Positions 28,078 to 37,464 of a DNA stretch of 63,265 nt are shown here, one piece after another. The stretch spans positions 1-63,265 of the forward strand of contig JALHNB010000041.1 of assembly GCA_022843745.1 (NCBI GenBank). Reading direction: 5' to 3'. Position 1 is the stretch's first letter; each line of letters begins with the position of its first letter. The DNA is from Anaerolineae bacterium (GTDB taxonomy: Bacteria; Chloroflexota; Anaerolineae; Aggregatilineales; Phototrophicaceae). A program made the position numbers and the translations under genes. The notes under the pieces were generated by a model that saw only the letters and a program-made list of their open reading frames with translations, ran no database searches and was not told the DNA's origin.

Positions 28078-31000
28078 CTAAAGCATATCATCCAGCAGCA
28101 CATGGACACGCTCCAGATCATATTTTGCCTGCAATTGGTCGAATATTTGCCGTGCCTGAGTCAGGTGGTCGCGTCGCGCAGGATCACCATCGGGCAGGTG
28201 GCGACCCCATTCGTAATGGGTGAGTGCCTGCTCGTAAATCATATTGAATTTTTGCGCTTCGGCAAGGCTGCATGACCACGCTCTTTGGGCAGCGTCCGGC
28301 TTGCCACTCATCCAATCATAGACACCCTGATACAACCATGCGCGTGGACGGGCGTGAAAAAACACACGGGAATACCGGGTGAGTGCGCGGCAGGCGCGTT
28401 GTGCGTGTTGGGCTAGTTCACGATTCTGCGGCGACTCTTCCCACAGTGTCAGATAAATTTCGGCAGTACAGGCATAACCTTCCATCGCGTAACATAGAGC
28501 AGGGCGGGATTTCTGTGTGCGTTCCAACGCTTTATCTGCAAATTCGCGCGTTTGCTGGCGATCTCCTGCGCGTAAAGCCGTGAGCGCGGTTAGCCCATAA
28601 GTCTGAATTTCGATTTCAATGCCTGTCGTATCTTTCAGCAGCGAACGTACTTCCTTGAGCAGTTCGCCAGCTTCCGAGATATGGCCGTCGTCACCTAATC
28701 GCAGTACACCCTCGGTTTTGCGCAAAAGCGTTGTCGTGCGAATGTAATCATCGCCACGTGCCAGTGCCGAAGCGTAAATAATATCGCTGGTTTCGCGGTC
28801 TTTCTGAAAGCGCCCCATATGGTGGTCGATGACGGTGCGCAGCCCCCGGCATTCGTCGCGCTTCCGCAAATCGCCAATCTGCTCGGTGATTTCCATGCCG
28901 CGCGTCAGTGATTCGTAGGCCTCGTCCCATCGACAGACTCCGATGCGGTACATACTGCGGATTTCCAGCACCCAGGCCAACGCGGAGGGATCCTGAACCT
29001 GCTGCGCCACTTCCCATGCACACTGGTGATAAGCATCTGCCCATTTGCGCTGTGGAATCACACCCATGATGAAGCCCACATTGACGTAAGCACGTGCAAG
29101 TTCCGGCGATGGCTCCGCGTGCTGCGCCATATTGAGCATACTCAAAGATGTAAAAACGCTCATGATGCTCTTGTTGGTCAGCACGTAAATCTGCGCTGAA
29201 CGCTCATAGGCCAGCGCTAGATTAGACAGCCGTTCATCGCGGGGCCGATCGGGGACAGGGGCTTTTACCCAATGTCCGATCTGGCGAAAGACCTGCCCCA
29301 GAAGGCCTCGAACGGCTGCGCCTGTTGTCGATGGCAAGGGCTGCCCTAATAAGGCCGGGACGTGCGTGAGATGCTCTAAACTTTGATGAAAATCGCCTAC
29401 CGCGTAATAAACTTCGCCGATCTGAAGCTCGATGGCGGCTAATCGCTCCGAGGAAAACTGCTTGGGATTGGCGAGCGTTTCCCGCAGATAATTCAGCGCC
29501 TCGCGATACGCGCCGCTACGCAGGGCCTGTTCGCCTGCCAGCGCCGTGTAGTGAATGCGTTTGTTAGAATCGCCCGCTTCACCCCAATGGTGGGCTAATG
29601 CCGCCACGTGTTCCTTGTCATCGGGATAAATCGATTCGATAGTGCTGGCGACCTGCTTGTGAAATGCTCGTCGTGTATCGGCCTGCATATCGTTCAAAAT
29701 CACTTCACGCAGTTTGTCGTGCGTAAAGCGCCAATGGCCGTCCTGCACTTCCAATACCGCCGCGTTTGCGCAGGCAGCTAACCAGTTATCCACATTGATT
29801 CCCGGCGCAAGGGCTTGCATGAGGGTTAAATCAAGCTGTCGTCCGGCGATGGCAGCCAGACCCAGCAAAGGCCGCGCGGTTTGCGTTACCCGGTCTAATC
29901 GCCGTCGGATCACCCGTTCGATTCCGCCCGCGAAAACCTGTTTGGGCAGAGTCGTTTTGCCGATCTGGTCAAGCTGACCGGCTTCTTCCGCCAGCGCCCG
30001 TACTACCTCGACCATGAAAAAAACATTACCTTCCGTTTCGCGCTGCAATAAATCCACGACTTCTTTTTGACGGCCCGCCGCGCCAAGCATCGACTCGCTG
30101 AGAGCTGCGATGTGGTCTGCGCTCAGGCGTTCCAGTTTGAGCGTGTTCATGCCGGGTAGCTGTTGTGCCATTTGCGGATATTCGTCATCGCGGTAGCTGG
30201 CGATGATGAGCAGGGGCAGTGAAGGCACGTAACGCTGAAGTCGCCGCAGCAGGGTGAGGCTTTCATCACCTGCCCAGTGAATATCTTCTAAAAGCACGAC
30301 GATGGGCTGGCGCTGACGACGGAAAATCTGCTCGATAACCGTCATCAAACGATCTTGAGTCGCCTGTGGATCGAGATTGAGCGCGTCAATGACCGGATAA
30401 CCGACTAAATCCTGAATATCCGGCACGAGTGTTTTCAAAACACGCACTTCTAACGGGCTGAGAAGTGTCTGTAAAGCCAACCAGTGAATGGCTTCCGACC
30501 AGATTTGATACGGGCTGCTGCCTTCGCTCACAGCCTGTCCACGTACAACCTGTGCACCATTGACCAGCGCCAGTGTTCGCAGTTCGTCCATCAAGCGCGA
30601 TTTGCCCACGCCGCTTTCACCCGCTACCAACCATGCGCTGCCCTCACGATCCAGCGTAAGGTCTGTTCGGGAGCGCGGTGCGGTGATGCAGTTTAAGGCT
30701 TCGGTGAGACGTTGTAATTCGTTTTCGCGTCCGATGAATCGCGCCGATTGCAAAAAACTTTCGCGGGTCGCGGCAGTTTCCGCCGGAATATCCTGACCTA
30801 CTGATTGGCTGTAGAGGACAATGATTTCGTTGGCGCTGCTAAAACGCTCAGACGGTTTTTTCGCCAGCATCCGCCCCAGTGCGCTTGCCAATCGCTCATC
30901 AATATCGAGCGACTGAATATCCGGCGCTGCATTCAACGTGTCGTCAATAAACCGCGAAACATCGCTGATCTGGAAGGGGTGGGCGCCGCCAAATAGCTCA

Positions 31001-31623
31001 TAAGCGATCACACCTGCCGCATAAAGGTCTGTGGATTCGCTCGGCGGATCGCTCTTAAGCAGTTCGGGCGCGAGGTAAAAAAGCGTACCAGCGACCTCAT
31101 GATACTCGTTGTCCATGTTGATCTGGTCGCGCACCAGTGACAGGCCAAAATCGACGAGTTTCACCTGACCGTTGACGACCTGCACATTATCCGGCTTGAG
31201 GTCACGGTGCAGAATGCCACGACGATGCAGATAGGCGAGAGCCTGGATCATCTGTATCAGCAAGCCCAACTGGAAACGGGGTGGCTTGCCTTGCCCGGCC
31301 TCTAAAATCGTCTGGCTGTTTTCCAGCAAATCCATCGTGAAAAAGGGCTGCTGGTCGTCGTCAAAGCCGTAATCCAGCACGCTGATGATATTGGGGTGGC
31401 GGAGCGATGCGAGAGTCTTAAATTCCAGCGCCAGCGCCAGCCTGAAGCTGGATTGCGAGTCTGTCGATGCGAACGTCACTGGCTCGACATTGACCCGCTT
31501 GAGCGCGACCATTTTCCCGGTGAGCCGATCCAGGGCGCGATAAACCGAACCCATGCCGCCCTCACCGATGAGGCCGGAGAGTTGGTAACGCTTACCGATG
31601 ATCTGAGAAGCCTCGGTCTGCAT
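28078..31623 (-). CDS. Ser/Thr protein kinase fused to AAA ATPase and TPR domains
   Basis: This 1181-residue signalling protein starts with a Hanks-type kinase (about 10-280): Gly loop GEGGMGSVY, Lys (VALKRV, about 42), HRDLKPDN (catalytic Asp about 141) and DFGLS. An AAA_16 ATPase follows (about 295-560) with FIGRENEL, Walker A GESGVGKS and Walker B VVLLEDIHW. The C-terminal half is helical and TPR-like (about 650-1150). No membrane segment and no DNA-binding domain is evident. Similar kinase-ATPase-TPR proteins sense and regulate in large-genome bacteria. ATG at 31623 is used, although a GTG directly before it is possible. Targets unknown. Confidence 0.9.
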   Translation of the reverse strand: MQTEASQIIGKRYQLSGLIGEGGMGSVYRALDRLTGKMVALKRVNVEPVTFASTDSQSSFRLALALEFKTLASLRHPNIISVLDYGFDDDQQPFFTMDLLENSQTILEAGQGKPPRFQLGLLIQMIQALAYLHRRGILHRDLKPDNVQVVNGQVKLVDFGLSLVRDQINMDNEYHEVAGTLFYLAPELLKSDPPSESTDLYAAGVIAYELFGGAHPFQISDVSRFIDDTLNAAPDIQSLDIDERLASALGRMLAKKPSERFSSANEIIVLYSQSVGQDIPAETAATRESFLQSARFIGRENELQRLTEALNCITAPRSRTDLTLDREGSAWLVAGESGVGKSRLMDELRTLALVNGAQVVRGQAVSEGSSPYQIWSEAIHWLALQTLLSPLEVRVLKTLVPDIQDLVGYPVIDALNLDPQATQDRLMTVIEQIFRRQRQPIVVLLEDIHWAGDESLTLLRRLQRYVPSLPLLIIASYRDDEYPQMAQQLPGMNTLKLERLSADHIAALSESMLGAAGRQKEVVDLLQRETEGNVFFMVEVVRALAEEAGQLDQIGKTTLPKQVFAGGIERVIRRRLDRVTQTARPLLGLAAIAGRQLDLTLMQALAPGINVDNWLAACANAAVLEVQDGHWRFTHDKLREVILNDMQADTRRAFHKQVASTIESIYPDDKEHVAALAHHWGEAGDSNKRIHYTALAGEQALRSGAYREALNYLRETLANPKQFSSERLAAIELQIGEVYYAVGDFHQSLEHLTHVPALLGQPLPSTTGAAVRGLLGQVFRQIGHWVKAPVPDRPRDERLSNLALAYERSAQIYVLTNKSIMSVFTSLSMLNMAQHAEPSPELARAYVNVGFIMGVIPQRKWADAYHQCAWEVAQQVQDPSALAWVLEIRSMYRIGVCRWDEAYESLTRGMEITEQIGDLRKRDECRGLRTVIDHHMGRFQKDRETSDIIYASALARGDDYIRTTTLLRKTEGVLRLGDDGHISEAGELLKEVRSLLKDTTGIEIEIQTYGLTALTALRAGDRQQTREFADKALERTQKSRPALCYAMEGYACTAEIYLTLWEESPQNRELAQHAQRACRALTRYSRVFFHARPRAWLYQGVYDWMSGKPDAAQRAWSCSLAEAQKFNMIYEQALTHYEWGRHLPDGDPARRDHLTQARQIFDQLQAKYDLERVHVLLDDML

Positions 31624-31699
31624 CACATCTGCTCAAAATAGTTGCTGATAGTATTCTGCAACAATGAAAATGGTTGTTGGTACCACTCATTATTGCACA

Positions 31700-31725
31700 G
31701 AAGCCCCAGCAATAGCCAGGGCTTC
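31700..31725 (-). terminator. hairpin downstream of a Gfo/Idh/MocA gene
   Basis: GAAGCCC (31700-31706) pairs with GGGCTTC (31719-31725), 22 bases after the stop of the minus-strand oxidoreductase gene. There is no U tract. Its sequence resembles the terminator at 3403-3429. Confidence 0.45.
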
Positions 31726-31746
31726 AGAGTGGTGTTAAACGAGGTC

Positions 31747-32805
31747 TTAAACCAGGCGGACTTCTCTGCCGCTTTCCTGGCTGCGGTAAATACCGTCGAG
31801 AATCATCTGCACTTGCAGCGATTGTTCGGCGGGGACAGGCGATGGCGCACCTTTGGCAACGGCCTGCGCGAACTCGATGCACTCCTGTGCATGGGCTTCA
31901 GCCGCGTCTTTGGTGATTTGCAGTGTGCGGTTGTAGTGCTGCTGGGTTTCATAATTGGTGCTGTAAATTTCGCATTTCGGCCAATGGCTGCCGCCGTTGG
32001 TGCCGTACAGCCACATCTGCATATCTTCAGTCGGCGTGTCGTGGTGCAAAATCCAACTGACCTCAAGGATCAGGGTTGCGCCATTATCGAAGCGCACAAA
32101 TGCCGCCGCGAATTCTTCGACATCCATATCCGCTGGGATCGGGTCGGCTGACCAAATGCTGAATCCGCCCTTGTGATAGGCCAACTCGCTGCGTGAGACA
32201 CCGCTGACCGCGATGGGATTCGGGTTGCCCATGAACCACAGCGTCAGATCGAGGATATGCACACCGATGTCGATGCAAGCGCCGCCGCCAGCGTGCCGCT
32301 TATAGACAAAGCCGGGGCGTGGCAGTAAAGCGGAACGCCGAAGCATCCAACCACGTGCGTGATAGACATCACCCAGCGCACCCGCATTGATTTCGGCCTT
32401 CATCGCCTTGGAGATACCGCGAAAACGCTGATGTTGCGCGGTCATCAGCAGCTTGCCGGATTCGTCCCGCGCGGCGATCATATCGCGGATCGCTTGTGGA
32501 TTGGGAGCCAGCGGTTTTTCGCAGATGACGTTTTTTCCAGCTTTCATCGCGGCGATTGCCAGTGGCGCGTGGTAATTATTGGGTGTGCAAATGTCGATAA
32601 TGTCGATGTCGGGGTCATTGATGATGTCCTCGGCTTTGGTCGAAAGCTTGGTGACACCGTAACGCTCACCCCATTTCAGCATCGCCTCTTCGCTGACATC
32701 ACTCCCGGCGACGACCTCGGTGATTCCCGACGCTGCCCAACCGGGCATATGCGTGTTGACAATGCCGCCGGTGCCGATGACACCGATCTTGAGTGTTTTT
32801 GACAT
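31747..32805 (-). CDS. Gfo/Idh/MocA-family oxidoreductase, tandem copy 1
   Basis: This 352-residue NAD(P)-dependent sugar or cyclitol dehydrogenase has an N-terminal Rossmann fold with GVIGTGGIVNTH, the family motif VICEKPLAPN (Lys of EKP, about 96) and the C-terminal substrate domain with DIGVHILDL (His about 184). It is closely similar along its length to the next gene upstream, so the pair is a tandem duplication. Both have AGGAG about 12 bases before AACATG. Member of the minus-strand run starting with the sugar kinase fusion. The exact sugar is unknown. Confidence 0.88.
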   Translation of the reverse strand: MSKTLKIGVIGTGGIVNTHMPGWAASGITEVVAGSDVSEEAMLKWGERYGVTKLSTKAEDIINDPDIDIIDICTPNNYHAPLAIAAMKAGKNVICEKPLAPNPQAIRDMIAARDESGKLLMTAQHQRFRGISKAMKAEINAGALGDVYHARGWMLRRSALLPRPGFVYKRHAGGGACIDIGVHILDLTLWFMGNPNPIAVSGVSRSELAYHKGGFSIWSADPIPADMDVEEFAAAFVRFDNGATLILEVSWILHHDTPTEDMQMWLYGTNGGSHWPKCEIYSTNYETQQHYNRTLQITKDAAEAHAQECIEFAQAVAKGAPSPVPAEQSLQVQMILDGIYRSQESGREVRLV

Positions 32806-32891
32806 GTTAATTTTGACTCCTGTTAAAAATAATAATCAGCCAGCTTCTTTTGCTGAAAAGCTGACATGGGTAAGCTCAGTAGCTCGGTAAG

Positions 32892-33947
32892 CTAATCCAG
32901 CAAAACTTCCGCGCCGGTATCCTGGCTGCGATATACGCCGTCAAGGATGGTCAGCACTTGCAGCGATTGCTCGGCGGGGACGGGCGAGGGCGCACCATCA
33001 ATGATGGCCTGGGCGAACTCGACACATTCCTGCGCGTGTGGTTCGCGGATGTCCTTCGCGATCTGGAGCGTTGTGTTGTAGTGCTGTTGTGTGGCATAGT
33101 TGGTGCTGTAGACTTCGCATTTCGGCCAATGGCTGCCACCATTTTTGCCATACAACCACATCTGCATATCTTCGCTGTTTGTGTCATGGTGCAGCATCCA
33201 ACTGACTTCGAGAATCAGGGTTGCACCGTTTTCAAAGCGGACAAACGCGGCTGCAAAATCTTCGACATCAAATTCCTTCGGGATCGGCCCGCCCCAGACA
33301 CTGAACGCGCCTTTTTGGTGGGCAAGCTCCGCACGTGACACGCCTGTGACAGCAACGGGCTTCGGATTGCCCATGAACCACAGCGTCAGGTCGAGGATAT
33401 GCACGCCGATGTCAATGCAAGGGCCACCTGTCGCATGGGATTTGAGGATAAAGCCGGGGCGTGTCGGTGCGCCCGAACGCCGGAGCATCCAGCTTCTCGC
33501 ATGATAAATTTCGCCCAAAGAGCCTGTATCAATTTCGGCTTTCATCGCTTTGGCCTGCCCGCTAAAGCGGAAATGCTGTGCGGTCATCAGCGTTTTTCCG
33601 GTTTCGTCGCGTGCTTCAATCATCTGACGAATGGATTCGGGATTTGGGCCAAGCGGTTTTTCGCAGATGACGTGCTTTCCGGCTTTCATCGCGGCGATTG
33701 CCAGCGGCGCATGGTAATTATTGGGTGTGCAGATGTCGATAATGTCGATGTCAGGATCGTTAATCAGGTCATCGGGTTTGTTGGAGAGCTGTGGGACGCT
33801 CCACTGTGTTCCCCATTTGTGCAGCGCGGCATCGCTGATGTCGCTCCCGGCTACGACTTCTGTGTAGGGTGAGTCCTTCCAGCCGGGCATGTGTGTATTG
33901 GCGATCCCGCCCACGCCAATAACCCCAACCTTTAATGTTTTTGCCAT
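32892..33947 (-). CDS. Gfo/Idh/MocA-family oxidoreductase, tandem copy 2
   Basis: This 351-residue paralogue of the following gene shares the same layout: GVIGVGGIANTH at the start, VICEKPLGPN, DIGVHILDL and the tail YRSQ near the end. Long stretches are identical (for example DIIDICTPNNYHAPLAIA). Its leader AGGAGATCAATAATAACATG also mirrors the partner's. Likely an NAD(P)-dependent sugar dehydrogenase; duplication may give two substrate ranges or a heteromer. Confidence 0.88.
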   Translation of the reverse strand: MAKTLKVGVIGVGGIANTHMPGWKDSPYTEVVAGSDISDAALHKWGTQWSVPQLSNKPDDLINDPDIDIIDICTPNNYHAPLAIAAMKAGKHVICEKPLGPNPESIRQMIEARDETGKTLMTAQHFRFSGQAKAMKAEIDTGSLGEIYHARSWMLRRSGAPTRPGFILKSHATGGPCIDIGVHILDLTLWFMGNPKPVAVTGVSRAELAHQKGAFSVWGGPIPKEFDVEDFAAAFVRFENGATLILEVSWMLHHDTNSEDMQMWLYGKNGGSHWPKCEVYSTNYATQQHYNTTLQIAKDIREPHAQECVEFAQAIIDGAPSPVPAEQSLQVLTILDGVYRSQDTGAEVLLD

Positions 33948-33983
33948 GTTATTATTGATCTCCTATTAGGTTTAACGAAATTT

Positions 33984-34988
33984 TTAAGGTTTGGCAGGCT
34001 CAGCCCAGCCTTGCTGCCTGGCACTCTGGTAAAACGCTTCCATAACGGCGCTGCGGGCGGCGGCTTCATGAGCGCTGACCAGCGGCACATTGGGCTTGCC
34101 TGTAACGGCATCAAAAAATAAGTCAAAAGCATGTGGCAGTTCTGCCGGGAGTGCTGTCCAGGGTTCGTTACCGTCCGCGCCTTCAACAAGGCTGCTCTTG
34201 AAGTACAGCTTGCCGTTGGCGACATAAGCGTGACCCATCGTTCCGCTTAAAATGGTGCTTATGGGGTGGGCGACATCGACCCATCCTGCTGCCAGACTGC
34301 CGATAACGCCGTTCGCGAATTTGAGTAAACCTTCGCCTGTTTCGTCACAGTCTCCATAGCGTCCGGTGACGACGGCAATATCCGCCGTGACCCATTCGAC
34401 ATCGCCCATCAGCCACATCAGAATATCGAGCGAGTGAGTTCCCAGGTCGCCAAATGCGCCAACGCCTGATTGCTTGACATCGGTCATCCAGCGCCATTCG
34501 GTATCGAACCAGCCGCCGAGCGAACCGGAATGGCAGTTGGTGTGGCGAATACGTGTAATTTTGCCGAAACTGCCTTTTTGAATTTGCTCGCGCAAAAACA
34601 GATGAAGCGGGTTGCCACGCATGAAATAACCCGTCTGGAACAGCACACCAGCCTGGTCGATCTCCCGCGCCATCGCGTAAGCATCTTTCGCGCCCATTCC
34701 CAATGGTTTTTCGACAAACAGGTGCTTTTTAGCGGCGGCGGCATCCAATACCAGCTTTTCATGCCCATCCGTTTCCGAGCAGACAATCACGGAATCGATT
34801 TCCGGATCTGACCAGATGGCATTCAGGTCGCTGGTTGTCGGCGCGTTGATGTCGGCGGCGTATTTAGCAGCGCGTTCGGCATCATGATCCCAGACGAGCT
34901 TGACTTTGACATCGGAACGTGCGTTGAGCCGCTTAATAAAACCGGGCGTGTGGATGTGAGCGCAGCCCACCAACGCCGTGTATTTCAT
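33984..34988 (-). CDS. Gfo/Idh/MocA-family oxidoreductase
   Basis: This 334-residue oxidoreductase is only distantly related to the two next to it. The N-terminus reads YTALVGCAHIHTPGF rather than the usual GxGxxG loop. It retains LFVEKPLGM (Lys-Pro motif) and DLGTHSLDIL (His). The ATG at 34988 was chosen because AGGAGG lies six bases upstream; an in-frame ATG at 35024 has no site. The altered nucleotide-binding loop may change cofactor use. Part of the same minus-strand run. Confidence 0.85.
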   Translation of the reverse strand: MKYTALVGCAHIHTPGFIKRLNARSDVKVKLVWDHDAERAAKYAADINAPTTSDLNAIWSDPEIDSVIVCSETDGHEKLVLDAAAAKKHLFVEKPLGMGAKDAYAMAREIDQAGVLFQTGYFMRGNPLHLFLREQIQKGSFGKITRIRHTNCHSGSLGGWFDTEWRWMTDVKQSGVGAFGDLGTHSLDILMWLMGDVEWVTADIAVVTGRYGDCDETGEGLLKFANGVIGSLAAGWVDVAHPISTILSGTMGHAYVANGKLYFKSSLVEGADGNEPWTALPAELPHAFDLFFDAVTGKPNVPLVSAHEAAARSAVMEAFYQSARQQGWAEPAKP

Positions 34989-35070
34989 ATGATTCCTCCT
35001 GTATTTGGGCGAATAAGTTCGCAATTATAACGCTACTATATCATGCCATAACAGACCATGATTTTATGAG

Positions 35071-35140
35071 AACCACAGAGACACAAAGAACACAAAGATT
35101 ATTTGAATAATTTCTCTGTGTCCTCTGTGTCTCTGTGGTT
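35071..35140. repeat. dispersed ACCACAGAG hairpin, copy A
   Basis: A 70-base imperfect palindrome: AACCACAGAGACACAAAGAA on the left and a complementary CTCTGTGTCTCTGTGGTT on the right around a short AT-rich loop. Closely related copies lie at 41315-41379 and 55227-55286, all intergenic. It folds into a long RNA hairpin whichever strand is transcribed. Confidence 0.8.
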
Positions 35141-35149
35141 TAATTTTCT

Positions 35150-37069
35150 TTAGCCCTGGCGGAAGGCTTGCAGCGTTTCCAGATAATAATCCGGCAGGCC
35201 GATGTCGAAGCGCTGCCCGTCGATCATCAGGCCCATAAAGCCATCTTCTCGCCGCAGACGATCCAGCGCGGACGTTAATTGAAATTCACCACGCTCCCGA
35301 ACATTATTATTGATATGTTCTTCGAGATAGCTGAACAACTGGGGCTTAATAATGTATTGGCCGAAGACGGTCAGATATTCGCCATCCGGTATATTCGATA
35401 CCCGCAGATTGGCGCGCGCATAGTCTACCGTCGGTTTTTCGGCAAATTCGGTGATATTCAGCAGCGTGTCTTCCAGCCATACGCCTGTGACCGTTCCAAA
35501 ATTTGCCAGCATATTCTCCGGCGTACTGCGGAGGCCAATCACGCTTGTGCCGTGCTGGTTGTAAGCATCGACTAATTGACGTGCGCACGAGCGTTCACTG
35601 TCTGAACGATAGAGATGATCGCCGAGCATCAGCAAAAATGGCTCGTTGCCGATCAGATCACGTGCCGAATAAATCGCGTGTCCCAGCCCTTCCTGTGTTC
35701 GCTGGATCGCGAATTTGACGCGCTGTCCCATTTCCAGCAGGCGCAGCGAATACTCCTGAAAATGGCGTGGCAGTTTGTTGAAATTTTCAATCGACACCTG
35801 CGTATTGAAGAAATGCTTAAACTCGTCCAGGTCGTCTTCCTGGACAATGATAATCACTTCGTCCATTCCGGCATCCAGGGCTTCTTCAACGATCAGCAAA
35901 ATGGCGGGCTTGGCGATCCCATCGCGATCCACCACCGGGAAAAGCTCTTTCTTGGTGGCTTTGGTGGCTGGGAAAAGCCGTGTGCCAAAACCCGCTGCGG
36001 GGATGACTGCTTTGCGCACCTGCGTACCAGCGTGCAGCGTTAACTTGAGGGTGCTCATTTTTAAATCTCGCTCGATGATCTCAATGACCGCTTGCTGGTC
36101 GGCTTCGCTGCGGACGATAAACTGCGCTGTGCCGTCACCTTGTGAGCCAACGCCTTTTCCGCCATATATGTGAGGCTTGAGAGGCTCATAATTTAAAACC
36201 TGATGCAGCACAGGCGCGGTTAATTCTTCGGGACAGGCGGGCGTGGCGTAGAGATCAAAATAGGTTTGCGCTTCGGTCATCAATTCACCGAGGCGCTTCG
36301 CATCAGAATTTTGCAGGGCTTCCAGTGCTTCATGGGTGATGCGTTTGTTGATCGGGCCAAGCAATTCCTGTACCCCGCGCTCGATCTCGTTTTCGGCAAA
36401 AGGATAGGCTTTATTCAATCGAGCCAGGATTTCCATCGTGTCTTTGCGGGCGTGCAGATCGACAATCACGAAGTGCAAATCCTGATTCACGCGCAGTTCA
36501 GTCGTATCCAGGCGATCCCCGTCAAAAGTCATCAAAACCGGGCGATCCCCAAACGCGCAGCCCTGATCCATACGTCCGCAGCGCGAGGGTGTGACGATTT
36601 CGCCCTGATAGGCCATTTCCATCTCGCCGCGAACCGTCATTTTGAGATCGTAGGCGCGATTGAAAGCCCGTGCCGTCAACACACAAATCGCCGCGCTGGA
36701 TGAAAGACCTTTTTTGACCGGCATATCCGTGTGGTAATTGTGGATGGTCAAGCCGCGCACACGGTAATGCGTCAAAACCTGATAAGCGGTTCCGGCAATA
36801 TAGCTCCAGAAGCCGCCGCGCTGGGCTTCCGCCAGTAGTGCTTTGGGTTCCATCGGAATTTCGTAGGGGCCGTGCGTGATTCCATCTGGCGTTGTAGAAC
36901 TCAATATAAGCGCAGTAGGGTGCTGCTCGATTTCGGCATGGATGCCTTGATTCGTGCCTGCAATCAGGGCATAACCCTGTTCAATTTCCGCGTTAATGCG
37001 GCGATAACCACCTGCCCAATCCGAGTGTTCACCAAAGAGGCAGATGCGCCCTGGGACAAAGATTTTCAA
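35150..37069 (-). CDS. GHMP sugar kinase fused to UTP-sugar-1-phosphate uridylyltransferase
   Basis: This 639-residue protein joins two enzymes. Residues 1-345 are a GHMP kinase: galactokinase-like opening PGRICLFGEHSDW, ATP motif KKGLSSSAA (about 118-126) and a C-terminal GGKGVGSQGDG motif. Residues 355-639 are a GalU-type nucleotidyltransferase: AVIPAAGFGTRLFPATKA, KELFPVVD and AEKPTVDYA. Start is TTG at 37067-37069, with AAAGGAG seven bases upstream. Taken together it could convert a free sugar to its 1-phosphate and then to a UDP-sugar. Galactose (from the GH36 enzyme) is a plausible substrate but glucuronate or arabinose are possible. Confidence 0.88.
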   Translation of the reverse strand: MKIFVPGRICLFGEHSDWAGGYRRINAEIEQGYALIAGTNQGIHAEIEQHPTALILSSTTPDGITHGPYEIPMEPKALLAEAQRGGFWSYIAGTAYQVLTHYRVRGLTIHNYHTDMPVKKGLSSSAAICVLTARAFNRAYDLKMTVRGEMEMAYQGEIVTPSRCGRMDQGCAFGDRPVLMTFDGDRLDTTELRVNQDLHFVIVDLHARKDTMEILARLNKAYPFAENEIERGVQELLGPINKRITHEALEALQNSDAKRLGELMTEAQTYFDLYATPACPEELTAPVLHQVLNYEPLKPHIYGGKGVGSQGDGTAQFIVRSEADQQAVIEIIERDLKMSTLKLTLHAGTQVRKAVIPAAGFGTRLFPATKATKKELFPVVDRDGIAKPAILLIVEEALDAGMDEVIIIVQEDDLDEFKHFFNTQVSIENFNKLPRHFQEYSLRLLEMGQRVKFAIQRTQEGLGHAIYSARDLIGNEPFLLMLGDHLYRSDSERSCARQLVDAYNQHGTSVIGLRSTPENMLANFGTVTGVWLEDTLLNITEFAEKPTVDYARANLRVSNIPDGEYLTVFGQYIIKPQLFSYLEEHINNNVRERGEFQLTSALDRLRREDGFMGLMIDGQRFDIGLPDYYLETLQAFRQG

Positions 37070-37238
37070 CTAAAAGCTCCTTTCAACGGAGAAAACATAG
37101 GAGTAACTATAACATGCGAAATCATATGTTGCTTTTCACGATGGATAGCTCTGGATCGTTCTTGTAAGCCAGAAGCATGTGTCGAGTGATGCTTGATTCT
37201 AAGATACTCTGCACAAAAAAGTTCGTATAAGTTGGCTC

Positions 37239-37268
37239 TTGGCCTGGGGATACCTTAGCGGGTATGAT
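37239..37268 (+). promoter_or_regulatory. candidate promoter of the lysine operon
   Basis: TTGGCC (37239-37244) and TATGAT (37263-37268) are separated by 18 bases, placing transcription start near 37275, 20 bases before the first leader peptide. A palindrome GGGTA-TGA-TACCC (37260-37272) overlaps the -10 box. Sequence only, no consensus for this organism is known. Confidence 0.4.
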
Positions 37269-37294
37269 ACCCTCAGTAATTTTGAGTGAGAATT

Positions 37295-37351
37295 ATGGTC
37301 ATTTCAATTAACCTGTTCAGCAAAAAGGATAAGAAGAACAAACCTGACTGA
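37295..37351 (+). CDS. lysine leader peptide 1 (18 residues)
   Basis: The short frame MVISINLFSKKDKKNKPD has five Lys in 18 residues, clustered at codons 10-16 (AAA AAG GAT AAG AAG AAC AAA). It stops at TGA 37349-37351, three bases before the antiterminator strand. A weak GAGTGAG site precedes it. The downstream operon makes lysine, so stalling at these codons when charged tRNA-Lys is scarce would favour readthrough. Translation is inferred from the context, not proven. Confidence 0.65.
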   Translation: MVISINLFSKKDKKNKPD

Positions 37352-37353
37352 TA

Positions 37354-37430
37354 GTCCGGGCTTTTTTGCTGCAACAGATCATGCGCCAACGAAACCTGCC
37401 CGGACAACCGGAGCAGGTTTTTTTAATTTT
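37354..37430 (+). promoter_or_regulatory. attenuator 1: antiterminator and intrinsic terminator
   Basis: Terminator: AAACCTGC (37392-37399) pairs with GCAGGTTT (37413-37420) and CCGG (37400-37403) with CCGG (37408-37411), loop ACAA, then seven T (37418-37424). Antiterminator: GTCCGGGC (37354-37361) is the exact reverse complement of GCCCGGAC (37398-37405), which contains part of the terminator's left arm, so the two structures exclude each other. A ribosome at the leader stop codon covers 37354-37361 and lets the terminator form. Confidence 0.75.
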
Positions 37431-37464
37431 GTTTACAGTTTTTAAATTTTGTTTAGGGAAAGCA

